DNA of 64,000 bases, from assembly GCF_017875955.1 (NCBI RefSeq), contig NZ_JAGINK010000001.1, positions 5,548,501 to 5,612,500 of the forward strand. The letters run 5' to 3'. The notes under the pieces are model-generated. The model had not been told where the DNA came from. It saw nothing but the letters and a program-made list of their open reading frames with translations, and did no database searches. Below are positions 1-12,091 of this stretch, one piece after another (the first letter of the stretch is position 1; each line of letters starts with the position of its first letter). This DNA is from Pseudomonas sp. BP8 (GTDB taxonomy: Bacteria; Pseudomonadota; Gammaproteobacteria; Pseudomonadales; Pseudomonadaceae). The position numbers and the translations under genes were made by a program.

Positions 1-926
1 ACCACCATCAGGCACAAGCCCGCCAGATAAGGCCCCAGCGCGCCACGCACGAGGCTGGTCAGCGGGTAGCGGTCAGCGATGCGGTTGATGATCAGGTTAC
101 CCAGGATCAGCCCAGCGAACACCGGCAGTTGCCACAACGCATAGGCCATCTTGCTCAGGCCCTCGTCGTGAATCAGCAACACCGGCGACAGGCCGATCCA
201 GCCGATCAGCGGCAGGCTAACCAAGCCCAGTGCCGCACTGCCGGCAACGAAACGGCGGTTGGCCAGCAACTGACCGTAACCCGCCAGCAGCGGCAGGAAG
301 TGGATCGGGGTAAACGCCAGACGGGAGCCATCGCGGCGCTCAACCCCCAGGGTTTCCGGCATCAACCGATACAGCAGCCACCAGGTCAGCGCCGCCCCCA
401 CAGCAAACGCGACGAACAGCCAGCGCCAGTCCAGCCATTGCAGCATCAGCGTGCCCAGCAGCGGCCCAAGCAGTGGCGACAGCAAGGCAATATTGGCCAG
501 CAGGGCCATCATGCGCACCGCATCGGCCTCGCTGAACGCTTCGTTGAGCGCCGGGTAGCTGACCGTGACCACGAAGCCCAGGCCGATCCCCTGAAGCAGG
601 CGCAGCAGGTTGAACAGGGCGATATCCTTGGCCCAGAAGGTTGCCAGGCACGCCACGCCAAAGATCACGCAGCCGCTCAGCAGCAGCGGACGCCGACCAT
701 AGCGGTCTGCCAGCGGCCCGATCAACCACTGCAGGAGCACACCGCCGAGCAGGTACAGGTTCAACGCATGGGGAATGAATTCCGCACTCGCGTTCATCTC
801 GGTGACCACGTCCGGCATGGCCGGCATGACGGCATCGCTGGCCAGGTAGGTAAGCAGCTCGAACAGGGCCAGGGTCAGGCCGAATAACAAGGCGCGGGCG
901 GGGGTGATGTACAGCAGTGGCTTCAT
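1..926 (-). CDS. MFS multidrug/proton antiporter, MdfA-like (partial)
   Basis: This is the N-terminal 308 codons of an inner-membrane major facilitator exporter; the gene runs off the left edge, so roughly the last quarter of a family-typical 400 residues is missing. The protein starts MKPLLYITPARALLFG. Its first helix carries an acidic residue (E23 in FELLTYLASD) matching the MdfA glutamate that couples protons and cationic drugs, motif A is GPLADRYGRRP (about residues 70-80), and R109 in LRLLQGIGLGF matches the essential MdfA arginine. It was read by translating the minus strand from the ATG ending at 926. Drug efflux is inferred from family; the real substrate cannot be read from sequence. 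Confidence 0.88.
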   Translation of the reverse strand, partial: MKPLLYITPARALLFGLTLALFELLTYLASDAVMPAMPDVVTEMNASAEFIPHALNLYLLGGVLLQWLIGPLADRYGRRPLLLSGCVIFGVACLATFWAKDIALFNLLRLLQGIGLGFVVTVSYPALNEAFSEADAVRMMALLANIALLSPLLGPLLGTLMLQWLDWRWLFVAFAVGAALTWWLLYRLMPETLGVERRDGSRLAFTPIHFLPLLAGYGQLLANRRFVAGSAALGLVSLPLIGWIGLSPVLLIHDEGLSKMAYALWQLPVFAGLILGNLIINRIADRYPLTSLVRGALGPYLAGLCLMV

Positions 927-1020
927 GAGGGACGTCGATGGGGTACGAAAAGGGTCAGGTTATATGCCAGAAATGGCCGTTTGAGGCTGTGAACAAGTGT
1001 AATTGTCCGCAAAACACAAC

Positions 1021-1095
1021 GTGGGAGCGGGCTTGCTCCGCGATAGCGCCAGACCTGTCTGGTCGGACGTCATCGCGGGGCAAGCCCGCTCCCAC
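1021..1095. repeat. REP pair (REPIN), inverted
   Basis: Two REP units face each other: the arm GTGGGAGCGGGCTTG at the left is the exact reverse complement of the arm CAAGCCCGCTCCCAC at the right, around a spacer of about 45 bases. It lies between the mscS stop and the start of the MFS gene. It matches the abundant P. putida-type extragenic palindromes; such hairpins can stabilise mRNA 3' ends or bind gyrase or IHF, but no role is shown here. Confidence 0.85.
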
Positions 1096-1120
1096 GCTGG
1101 ATCTTGCTGAAGCGGGCGGG

Positions 1121-1963
1121 TTACTGCGCGGCGGCTTCCTGCACCACGCGGATCACCCGCTGCGGAAACGGAATGTCGATGCCTTGGGCCTTGAGCCGGT
1201 CCCGGGCCATTTCGTTGAGCATGAACATTACATCCCAGTAATCGCCGGTTTTGGTCCAGAGCCGCAGCGACACGGTGATAGAACTGTCGCCCAGGGTCGA
1301 GATCACCGCCTGCGGTGCCGGTTCGGGCAGCACGCGCGGGTCATTGGCCAGCTCCAGCAATACACTACGCGCCTTCTGCAGGTCGGCCTCGTAATCGACA
1401 CCGACATCGAACACCACCTTGCGCGTAGGCTGGCGGTTAGTGTTGGTGATGATGCCGTTGGACAGGCTGCCGTTAGGCATGATCACGGTCTTGTTGTCAC
1501 CCGTGCGCAGTACCGTATGGAAAATCTGGATACTGTCGACGGTGCCGCTGACACCCTGCGCCTCAATCCAGTCGCCAATACGAAATGGCCGGAACAGCAA
1601 GATCAGCACGCCGCCGGCGAAGTTCGCCAGGCTACCCTGCAAAGCAAGGCCGATAGCCAGGCCGGCAGCACCGATGGCGGCAACGAACGAGGTGGTCTCG
1701 ATGCCGATCATCGACGCCACGCTGACCATCAACAGGACCTTCAGCACGATATTGGCCAAGGTGCTGATAAAGCCCTGCAGGGCCAGGTCGGCGTTGCGCA
1801 GGCCAACCAGCTTGCCCAGACGGGCACTGAGTTTGTTGGTGATCCACCAGCCGACAGCCAGGGTCAGCAGCGCCAGCAGCACACGGCTGCCGTATTCCAT
1901 TATCAAGGGGATCCAGGTCTGCGATTGGCGGACCAGCTGATCGACCTCAGCGTTCATATCCAT
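1121..1963 (-). CDS. mscS: Small-conductance mechanosensitive channel (MscS family)
   Basis: The 280-residue inner-membrane protein opens under membrane tension and releases solutes on osmotic downshock. It has three N-terminal helices (about 24-44, 62-85, 93-124); the pore-lining third helix shows the glycine/alanine pattern GAAGLAIGLALQGSLANF. A beta domain follows (FRPFRIGDWIEAQG) and then the soluble vestibule region. Its length is close to E. coli MscS (286). The reading frame is open to 2005, but the ATG at 1963 is chosen because AGGAG sits 6 bases upstream; ATGs at 1969 and 1957 are alternatives. It appears monocistronic, ending next to a REP pair. Confidence 0.93.
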   Translation of the reverse strand: MDMNAEVDQLVRQSQTWIPLIMEYGSRVLLALLTLAVGWWITNKLSARLGKLVGLRNADLALQGFISTLANIVLKVLLMVSVASMIGIETTSFVAAIGAAGLAIGLALQGSLANFAGGVLILLFRPFRIGDWIEAQGVSGTVDSIQIFHTVLRTGDNKTVIMPNGSLSNGIITNTNRQPTRKVVFDVGVDYEADLQKARSVLLELANDPRVLPEPAPQAVISTLGDSSITVSLRLWTKTGDYWDVMFMLNEMARDRLKAQGIDIPFPQRVIRVVQEAAAQ

Positions 1964-2077
1964 AGTCATCTCCTGATGCCAAGCGGCAAAAACACAAACA
2001 GGCAAGCCGCAGGATTTGGGCGGCCACTGGAAGCGATGGACCTCAGCAGGCCATCGATGTTCCGGACCGCCGCGGGA

Positions 2078-2563
2078 TCAGTCGCGGAAGTTGTTGAACT
2101 GCAGCGGCATATCGAATTCCTTGGCGCGCAGGGCAGCGATCGCCTCCTGCAGGTCGTCACGCTTCTTGCCGGTAACGCGCACCTGCTCACCCTGGATGGC
2201 CGCCTGGACCTTGAGCTTGGCGTCCTTGATGTGGGCGACGATCTTCTTCGCCAGCTCTTTGTCGATGCCCTCGCGGAAGGTGGCTTCCTGCTTCATTTCC
2301 TTGCCCGAAGCATAAGCGTCCTTGACCTCCAGGCACTTGACCTCGATCTTGCGCTTGACCAGCGCCCCGCGCAGGATCTCGATCATCGCCTCGAGCTGGA
2401 ACTCGGCCTCGGCGGTCAGCAGGACGGTCTGGTCCTTGTCCTTGAATTCGAAGCTACCCTTACCCTTGAGGTCGTAGCGACGGTCCAGCTCCTTGATGGC
2501 GTTGTCGACAGCGTTCTGCACTTCGTGCTTGTCCAGTTCCGATACCACGTCGAACGAAGGCAT
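2078..2563 (-). CDS. yajQ: YajQ family nucleotide/cyclic-di-GMP binding protein
   Basis: A 161-residue cytosolic protein that is full length for the YajQ (DUF520) family, which has two ferredoxin-like folds. It begins [20 protein letters not shown] and contains the family signatures [18 protein letters not shown] and [15 protein letters not shown], and ends LQFNNFRD. Family members bind cyclic-di-GMP in Xanthomonas and Pseudomonas and affect virulence gene expression, and others bind RNA or nucleotides; which applies here is not visible. It is transcribed divergently from the panE-like gene across a 100-base gap. Confidence 0.95.
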   Translation of the reverse strand: MPSFDVVSELDKHEVQNAVDNAIKELDRRYDLKGKGSFEFKDKDQTVLLTAEAEFQLEAMIEILRGALVKRKIEVKCLEVKDAYASGKEMKQEATFREGIDKELAKKIVAHIKDAKLKVQAAIQGEQVRVTGKKRDDLQEAIAALRAKEFDMPLQFNNFRD

Positions 2564-2627
2564 GGTTACTCTCCAAAATTAGAGCGCGCTCGGCATGAAG
2601 ATGGAGCGCGGCGGGTTTGATGGTTAA

Positions 2628-3581
<954 letters not shown>

Positions 3582-3620
3582 CGCCACCCCCTTCAACCGG
3601 ATACGGACACTGCCTTGCCC

Positions 3621-5651
3621 ATGACCCTGCGCCAACGCCTGGACAACCTCCCGGTCGGGCAGAAACTGCTGGCGGCCCTGCTGGTGCTGCTGGTCACCAT
3701 CCTGCTGGTGGCCAACCTGACGTTCATCAGCGCCGCGTACTGGATTACCCAGGAGAGCATGGCGCCCCAGGCCCTGCAAACCATTGGCCGACTGGTGGCC
3801 AATCCGCAGCTGGCCTCGCGCGCCGGTGATTCAGCAGAGACGGCCAACGCCCTGCTCGCTGAGCTCGACAGCTACACCCCGCTGCGCGCTGCCGCCGTAT
3901 ACGGCAGCGACGGCCGCATGCTGGCGCAACTGCAGCACGGCGAACCGCTGGCCCTGCCCAAGCGCTACCGCAACATCGATGGCTGGCGCCTGATGGAGTT
4001 TCGCAGCACCCAGTTGATTCGCCTGCCGCGTGCTGCCAACCCGCCCGCCCATCTGCTCCTGGTCGCCAGCAGCGAGCTGCCGACCGCGTTCTACACCGGC
4101 ACCCTCACCGCCAGCCTGGCCATCCTGGTGTTCAGCATCCTGCTCTGGCTGGTCGTCGCCCGGCAGATCAAGCGCTTGATCACCCAGCCGATCAACCAGC
4201 TCGAAGAGCTCAGTCGCCAGGTCACCCGTGAAGAGAGCTATGCCCTGCGCGCCCAGCGTGGCAACGACGACGAGATCGGCAGCCTGGCCAACGCCTTCAA
4301 TACCATGCTCTCGCGCATCGAGGCCCGCGAGCACCAGCTCAAGCGCACCCGCGACGAATTCCAGACGGCCTATGACCAAGCCCAGGGGCTGGCCGAGGAA
4401 ACCCGCCATACCAATCGCAAGCTGGAGCTGGAAGTGCAGGTGCGCAGCAAGATCGAAAAAAAGCTCACCGGCTTTCAGAACTACCTCAACAGCATCATCG
4501 ACTCGATGCCCTCTGCCCTGATCGCACTCGACGAGCAGCTCTACGTCACCCAGTGGAACCACGAAGCCACGGTGCTTTCCGGCACGCCGCTGGACGAGGC
4601 GCTGAACCAGCCGATCTTCATCGCTTTCGAGCCGCTCAAACCGTTCCTGCCCCAGCTCAAGGAAAGTGTCGAAAAGCACCGCGTGGCGAAAATCGAGCGG
4701 GTGACCTGGCTCAAGGACGACGAGCCCCGTCACTACGCCCTGACCTTCTACCCGCTGATGGGCGGTGGCGGCCGTGGCGTGGTGATCCGCATCGACGACA
4801 TTACCCAGCGGCTGTCACTGGAAGAGATGATGGTGCAGTCGGAGAAGATGCTCTCGGTCGGTGGTCTGGCGGCAGGCATGGCCCACGAGATCAACAACCC
4901 GCTGGGTGCCATCCTGCACAACGTGCAGAACATCCGCAGGCGCCTTTCACCAGAGCTGCCACGCAACCAGGAGCAGGCCAGCGAGCTGGGCATCGATCTG
5001 GGGGTGGTCAACCACTACCTGGCAAGTCGCGAGGTGCCGCAGTTGCTCGACGGTATCCAGCAAGCCGGAGCGCGGGCGGCAAAAATCGTTACCCACATGC
5101 TCAGTTTCAGCCGCTTGAGCAACCGCCAACTGGCCCCCTGCGACCTGCCCGGGTTGATCGATCAGGCGCTGGAAATTGCTGGTAACGACTTCGACCTGGC
5201 ACTGGGCTTCGACTTCAAGGGCCAGGCGATCGTCCGCCAGTTCGATCCGCGCCTGGGGCCGGTGCCGTGCACTGCCAACGAGCTCGAACAGGTCTTGCTC
5301 AACTTGCTGAAGAACGCCGCCCAGGCCATCCACCTGCGCCCGCAACCGAGCGAGCCAGGGCGGATTACCCTGCGCACCCGGCTCAATCCACCGTGGGCCG
5401 AGATCCAGGTCGAAGACAACGGCATCGGCATGCCCGAGGCCGTGCGCAAGCGGACCTTCGAGCCGTTCTTTACCACCAAGGAGATCGGCCAGGGTACCGG
5501 GCTTGGCCTGTCGGTCTCGTACTTCATCATTACCAACAACCACAAGGGGCAGATGGAGGTGCACTCCACCCCAGGCCAGGGCACTTGCTTCACCCTGCGC
5601 TTGCCCCTCAACTCGTCGGTGCCAGCAGCCTCGACGAAAACGGAGGCATGA
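3621..5651 (+). CDS. Membrane-bound PAS sensor histidine kinase (orphan)
   Basis: A 676-residue inner-membrane kinase. In order: first helix (about 16-38), a periplasmic sensor of about 115 residues, second helix (about 157-182), HAMP, a coiled coil, a PAS domain (about 288-400; SMPSALIALDEQLYVTQW), a dimerisation/phosphoacceptor helix with H422 in GMAHEINNPLGAI, and an HATPase_c domain with the N box (ELEQVLLNLLKNAAQAI), G1 (VEDNGIGM) and G2 (GQGTGLGLSV). There is no receiver domain and no adjacent response regulator. The ATG at 3621 is chosen over an in-frame TTG at 3615. The stop lies one base before the next start, so the adenosyltransferase is translationally coupled. Signal and partner are unknown. 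Confidence 0.92.
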   Translation: MTLRQRLDNLPVGQKLLAALLVLLVTILLVANLTFISAAYWITQESMAPQALQTIGRLVANPQLASRAGDSAETANALLAELDSYTPLRAAAVYGSDGRMLAQLQHGEPLALPKRYRNIDGWRLMEFRSTQLIRLPRAANPPAHLLLVASSELPTAFYTGTLTASLAILVFSILLWLVVARQIKRLITQPINQLEELSRQVTREESYALRAQRGNDDEIGSLANAFNTMLSRIEAREHQLKRTRDEFQTAYDQAQGLAEETRHTNRKLELEVQVRSKIEKKLTGFQNYLNSIIDSMPSALIALDEQLYVTQWNHEATVLSGTPLDEALNQPIFIAFEPLKPFLPQLKESVEKHRVAKIERVTWLKDDEPRHYALTFYPLMGGGGRGVVIRIDDITQRLSLEEMMVQSEKMLSVGGLAAGMAHEINNPLGAILHNVQNIRRRLSPELPRNQEQASELGIDLGVVNHYLASREVPQLLDGIQQAGARAAKIVTHMLSFSRLSNRQLAPCDLPGLIDQALEIAGNDFDLALGFDFKGQAIVRQFDPRLGPVPCTANELEQVLLNLLKNAAQAIHLRPQPSEPGRITLRTRLNPPWAEIQVEDNGIGMPEAVRKRTFEPFFTTKEIGQGTGLGLSVSYFIITNNHKGQMEVHSTPGQGTCFTLRLPLNSSVPAASTKTEA

Positions 5652-5652
5652 C

Positions 5653-6219
5653 ATGGGCTTTCGCCTGTCAAAGATCTACACACGCACCGGAGACAAAGGC
5701 GAAACCGGCCTGGGCGATGGCCGCCGCGTGCCCAAGGACCATCCTCGGATCGAGGCGATTGGCGAGGTCGACAGCCTCAACAGTCAGCTTGGGGTACTCC
5801 TCGCAGGGTTGAGCGAGGCCGGGCTTGCAGAGCTGATCGAGGTCTTGGCGCCTTGCCAGCACCGGCTGTTCGATTTGGGTGGAGAACTGGCAATGCCCAG
5901 TTATCAGGCGCTGAGCCAGGCTGAGGTCGAGCGGCTGGAGGCGGTGATCGATCAGTGGAACGAAGAGCTGGGGCCGCTGGAAAACTTCATTCTGCCCAGC
6001 GGATCGATGTTGGTAGCGCAGGCGCATGTCTGCCGCAGCCTGGCGCGCAGTGCCGAGCGGCGGTGTCAGGCGCTGAATGCGCTGGAGCCGTTGCAGGGGG
6101 TTGGGTTGGCGTATATCAATCGGCTGTCGGATTTGCTGTTTGTCGCAGCGCGGATCATCGGCCGCCGACAGGGGGTGGCTGAGGTGTTGTGGCAGCCTGC
6201 GAGCAAGCCGCAGGCTTGA
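5653..6219 (+). CDS. Cob(I)alamin adenosyltransferase, PduO type
   Basis: A 188-residue cytosolic enzyme that transfers the adenosyl group of ATP to cob(I)alamin to make adenosylcobalamin. PduO-family motifs are the N-terminal ATP loop KIYTRTGDKGETGLGDG (residues 7-23), IEAIGEVDSLNSQLG, and the C-terminal arginine-rich helix RSLARSAERRC followed by YINRLSDLLFVAAR. The ATG at 5653 is preceded by GGAGG inside the end of the kinase gene; the frame is open further upstream but that part overlaps the kinase. I see no cobalamin riboswitch ahead of it. Why it is coupled to a histidine kinase is unclear. Confidence 0.93.
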   Translation: MGFRLSKIYTRTGDKGETGLGDGRRVPKDHPRIEAIGEVDSLNSQLGVLLAGLSEAGLAELIEVLAPCQHRLFDLGGELAMPSYQALSQAEVERLEAVIDQWNEELGPLENFILPSGSMLVAQAHVCRSLARSAERRCQALNALEPLQGVGLAYINRLSDLLFVAARIIGRRQGVAEVLWQPASKPQA

Positions 6220-6227
6220 GATCGCCG

Positions 6228-6244
6228 GGGCCGCTTTGCGGCCC
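6228..6244 (+). terminator. Short GC hairpin after the adenosyltransferase gene
   Basis: GGGCCGC-TTT-GCGGCCC forms a 7-bp stem with a 3-base loop nine bases after the stop codon. There is no uridine tract after it, so it may protect the mRNA end rather than terminate intrinsically. Confidence 0.4.
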
Positions 6245-6308
6245 TATCCCACCGATCCACCTTGTGGGAGCAACTGTCTTGCACTAAACCTCAAGCTGGC
6301 GCGGTACC

Positions 6309-6352
6309 TGTGGGAGCGGCCTTGTGTCGCGAAAGGGCCGCGATGCGGCGCC
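6309..6352. repeat. Repetitive extragenic palindrome, GCGGCC variant
   Basis: The block starts TGTGGGAGCGGCCTTGTGTC, continues with GCGAAAGGGCCGCG and ends in a short GC palindrome. It resembles REP-like repeats common in pseudomonads but differs from the caagcccgctcctac type found elsewhere in the window. It lies between two convergent genes, just after the Nudix gene stop. Confidence 0.6.
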
Positions 6353-6365
6353 TGGAACTACCCAC

Positions 6366-7310
6366 TCAAATCTCAGGCCAGAAGGCCCGAATCCCCGCCA
6401 CACCCTGCGCCCCCACCTGCCAGGCACGCTCGCGGTGATCAGCAGCAACGCCGCCCAGCAGGAACACCGGACGACCAGCGCTCGCAATCAACCGTTCAGC
6501 CTCGTCCCAGCCCAGCGGCAGCGCCTCGGGATGGGTCTGAGTCGCCTGCACAGGCGACAGGGTGACAAAATCCACCCCCATCTGTTCAGCGAGTGCCAAC
6601 TCCTCGGCATTGTGGCAAGACGCCGCCAGCCAGCGATGCGCCGGAAACGGTCGGCCATTGGCCGCGTACTTGCGCAGTTGCGCAGCGGTCAGGTGCCAGC
6701 CCGCCGAGGGAAAGTCGCCCAACCATTCCAGCGGGCCCTTGAGCATCAACTGCGCCTTGCCCGCACACAGACCGGCCGCATCTACCGCGACGTCGCGATA
6801 CTTGGGGTCGTACATGTCCGGCGCACGCAGCTGGATCAGCCTGATGCCGTTGGCCACCGCCTTCTGGATGCCGCGCAGCATCTGCGGTACCTCTAGCCCC
6901 TCGGGGGTGATCAGGTACTGGTCCGGCAAACGCGCGGCAGCAACGATCGGCTTGTTTGCCTGCGGGAAGTCATACTGGTCAAGATCGCGCGGGGCGACCC
7001 AGGCCAGCGGTTGCCCCTCGGCACCATGCGGCTCACCGCTAAAGGCATCGACCTCACGTACATCCAGCAAGACCTGCTTGTCTGGGTAGTCGTGACTGAT
7101 CTTGATCAGCGGTCGCGACTGCGTGACCTCGATACCGAGCTCCTCGCGCAGCTCACGGGCCAGTGCCGCCTCGACGCTCTCACCCTCCTCCAGCTTGCCG
7201 CCGGGGAACTCCCACAGGCCCCCCTGGTGCTGGGTGTCGGCACGACGAGCGATCAGGATGCGCCCATCGACGCCACGAATAACGGCTGCCACTACATGAA
7301 TCCGTTTCAC
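6366..7310 (-). CDS. Nudix hydrolase (MutT type) fused to a thiamine-phosphate-synthase-like domain
   Basis: A 314-residue two-domain protein. The N-terminal half (about 1-130) is a MutT-type Nudix hydrolase with the full box GX5EX7REUXEEXGU from G38 to I60 (PGGKLEEGES...RELREELGI), expected to hydrolyse 8-oxo-dGTP and so prevent A:T to C:G mutations. The C-terminal part (about 135-314) resembles ThiE/TenI (QLRAPDMYDPKYRD, FVTLSPVQATQTHPEA, GRPVFLLGGV). The start is a GTG at 7310 whose GTGA overlaps the GST stop by 4 bases. The fusion recurs in gammaproteobacteria; the ThiE-like half is probably not the main thiamine-phosphate synthase. Confidence 0.9.
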   Translation of the reverse strand: MKRIHVVAAVIRGVDGRILIARRADTQHQGGLWEFPGGKLEEGESVEAALARELREELGIEVTQSRPLIKISHDYPDKQVLLDVREVDAFSGEPHGAEGQPLAWVAPRDLDQYDFPQANKPIVAAARLPDQYLITPEGLEVPQMLRGIQKAVANGIRLIQLRAPDMYDPKYRDVAVDAAGLCAGKAQLMLKGPLEWLGDFPSAGWHLTAAQLRKYAANGRPFPAHRWLAASCHNAEELALAEQMGVDFVTLSPVQATQTHPEALPLGWDEAERLIASAGRPVFLLGGVAADHRERAWQVGAQGVAGIRAFWPEI

Positions 7311-7939
7311 GCTTCGCGCTCCGCCAGTCCAGCCCGCTGCCAGGCCTGGAAGGCCGGCCACTGGTAAATGGTCTCGATATAGCTGGCGGCTTCAGCCGGC
7401 ACTTCAACCCGGTAGGTGCGCAGACGCACCGCCACCGGGGCGAAGAAGGCGTCGGCCAGGCTCGGCTTGCCGAACAGGTACGGGCCGCTGTCCTTGCTGG
7501 CCAGACGGCATTCGGACCACAGCGCGACAATGCGGTCGATGTCGATCTGCACATCCAGCGGCAGCTGTTCCAGCGCTTCATCGCGGGAAAGGTCGAACGG
7601 CATGGTGCTGCGCAGGGCCATGAAGCCGCTGTGCATCTGTGCGCACGCCGAACGTGCCTGAGCCCTGGCGGCAACGTCCGCTGGCCACAACTGAGCCTGC
7701 GGGTGCTGCTCGGCCAGGTACTCGCCAATCGCAAGCGAGTCGGCGACCACGCCATGCGCGGTTTTCAACAACGGCACTTTACCCGTGGTAGAAAACGCCA
7801 GAATGCGCGCGCGGGTATCGGCTTGCTTGAGTTTGATCAGGGTTTCTTCGTAGGGCTCGCCAGCCAGTTCGAGGGCCAGGGCGGCGCGCAGCGACCAGGA
7901 GGAATACAACTTGTCGCCGATGATCAGGTGATAACTCAT
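7307..7939 (-). CDS. Glutathione S-transferase family protein
   Basis: A 210-residue cytosolic protein with an N-terminal thioredoxin-like domain beginning MSYHLIIGDKLYSSWSLRAA and the glutathione-binding signature GKVPLLKTAHGVVADSLAIGEYL (split: V-P at about 54-55, D-S at about 66-67), then the all-helical GST C-terminal domain. The SSW motif near residue 14 supplies the likely glutathione-activating serine. It overlaps the Nudix gene by 4 bases, so the two are co-translated. Substrate unknown; a detoxification role is inference. Confidence 0.9.
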   Translation of the reverse strand: MSYHLIIGDKLYSSWSLRAALALELAGEPYEETLIKLKQADTRARILAFSTTGKVPLLKTAHGVVADSLAIGEYLAEQHPQAQLWPADVAARAQARSACAQMHSGFMALRSTMPFDLSRDEALEQLPLDVQIDIDRIVALWSECRLASKDSGPYLFGKPSLADAFFAPVAVRLRTYRVEVPAEAASYIETIYQWPAFQAWQRAGLAEREA

Positions 7940-7972
7940 GGTTCGGCTCCATTGAGATCTTTGGCAATGCGG

Positions 7973-7999
7973 GGCTGGGGCTGCTATGCAGCCCCAGCC
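7973..7999 (-). other. Perfect 12-bp hairpin between argJ and the GST gene
   Basis: GGCTGGGGCTGC-TAT-GCAGCCCCAGCC is a perfect 12-bp stem with a 3-base loop, 7 bases beyond the argJ stop. No uridine run follows it on the minus strand. It could be a Rho-dependent pause or 3' protective structure that separates argJ expression from the GST-Nudix pair. Confidence 0.6.
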
Positions 8000-8006
8000 A
8001 TTCAGA

Positions 8007-9224
8007 TCAGGTCCGGTACTCGGCGTTGATCTTCACATACTCGTGGGACAGGTCAGTGGTCCAGATCGTCTCGCTGCACTGGCCACGGCCAAGCTCGATG
8101 CGAATGGTGATTTCTTCCTCGGCCATGACCTTGGAGCCCTGCTCTTCGGTATAGCTCGGGCTGCGCCCGCCTTTGCTGGCAATGCATACGTCACCGAGGA
8201 AGACGTTGATCAGGCTGACATCCAGCGCTGGCACCCCGGCACGGCCGACGGCGGCAAGAATGCGCCCCCAGTTCGGATCGGAAGCGAACAACGCGGTCTT
8301 GATCAGCGGCGAGTGGGCCACGGCGTAGCCGACGTCCAGGCATTCCTGGTGGTTGCCACCGCCGTTGACCTGCACGGTGACGAACTTGGTGGCGCCTTCG
8401 CCGTCACGGACGATGGCCTGGGCCACTTCCATGCACACCTCGAACACAGCCTTTTTCAGCGCGTCGAACAACGCGCCGGCGGCCTCGGTCACTTCAGGCA
8501 CATTGGCCTTGCCGGTGGCGATCAACATGCAGCAATCGTTGGTCGAGGTGTCGCCATCGATGGTGATGCGGTTGAACGACTTGTTGGCGCCATCGAGGAT
8601 CAGATCCTTGAGCACCGCTGGGGCGACCTTGGCGTCGGTGGCGATGTAGCCGAGCATGGTCGCCATGTTCGGGCGAATCATGCCGGCGCCTTTGCTGATC
8701 CCGGTGACGGTAATGGTCTGGCCGTCGAATTGGAACTGGCGGCTGGCACCCTTGGGCAGGGTGTCGGTGGTCATGATGCCGGTGGCGGCCTCGGCCCAGT
8801 GATCCTCGGACAGATCGTCCAGTGCTGCCTGCAGCGCACCTTCGATCTTCTCGACCGGCAGCGGCTCACCAATAACGCCGGTCGAGAACGGCAGGACCGC
8901 CTGGGCATCGACGCCGGTCAGCTCAGCGAGCTTGGCGCAGGTGCGCTCGGCAGCCGCCAAGCCTGGTGCGCCGGTACCGGCGTTGGCATTGCCGGTGTTG
9001 GTCAGCAGGTAGCGCACGCTGCCCTGCACGCGCTGCTTGGCAAGAATCACCGGAGCGGCACAGAACGCATTGAGGGTGAATACGCCGGCAACGCTGGAGC
9101 CTTCGGCGCAGCGCATTACCACCACGTCCTTGCGCCCAGGGCGCTTGATGCCCGCCGAAGCGATGCCGAGCTCGAAACCGGGAACCGGGTGCAGGGTGGG
9201 CAAAGGACCAAGACCAACAGCCAT
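8007..9224 (-). CDS. argJ: Bifunctional ornithine acetyltransferase / N-acetylglutamate synthase
   Basis: A 405-residue cytosolic enzyme of the cyclic arginine pathway: it moves the acetyl group from N-acetylornithine to glutamate and can also use acetyl-CoA. ArgJ proteins cleave themselves before a nucleophilic threonine; here the site is KGAGMIRPNMATMLG with T189 after A188. Other family motifs are TNTGNANAGTG and PFSTGVIGEPLP. The ATG at 9224 follows AGGAG; the upstream in-frame extension lacks similarity. The gene lies downstream of secA with a 125-base gap that I read as carrying its own promoter, though I do not see a convincing one. Confidence 0.96.
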   Translation of the reverse strand: MAVGLGPLPTLHPVPGFELGIASAGIKRPGRKDVVVMRCAEGSSVAGVFTLNAFCAAPVILAKQRVQGSVRYLLTNTGNANAGTGAPGLAAAERTCAKLAELTGVDAQAVLPFSTGVIGEPLPVEKIEGALQAALDDLSEDHWAEAATGIMTTDTLPKGASRQFQFDGQTITVTGISKGAGMIRPNMATMLGYIATDAKVAPAVLKDLILDGANKSFNRITIDGDTSTNDCCMLIATGKANVPEVTEAAGALFDALKKAVFEVCMEVAQAIVRDGEGATKFVTVQVNGGGNHQECLDVGYAVAHSPLIKTALFASDPNWGRILAAVGRAGVPALDVSLINVFLGDVCIASKGGRSPSYTEEQGSKVMAEEEITIRIELGRGQCSETIWTTDLSHEYVKINAEYRT

Positions 9225-9349
9225 GAATGCGCTCCTAAAAAATGTGCCGCAGAAAATACGGCCAGGCGTGAGATGGAACAACGCCGCGAAGGTCAAAGCC
9301 CTTCGCGGCGCAGTAGTTCAGTTGTCAGGGTGCAGCAGGAACAGCTCGA

Positions 9350-12091
<2,742 letters not shown>

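Noticed and set aside
3615-3620. TTG at 3615 as the histidine kinase start
   Set aside because: ATG two codons later is the more likely initiator; the difference does not affect the domain reading.
5640-5652. Cobalamin riboswitch controlling the adenosyltransferase gene
   Set aside because: The gene starts one base after the kinase stop, leaving no room for an aptamer, and no B12-box-like sequence is seen upstream of panE.
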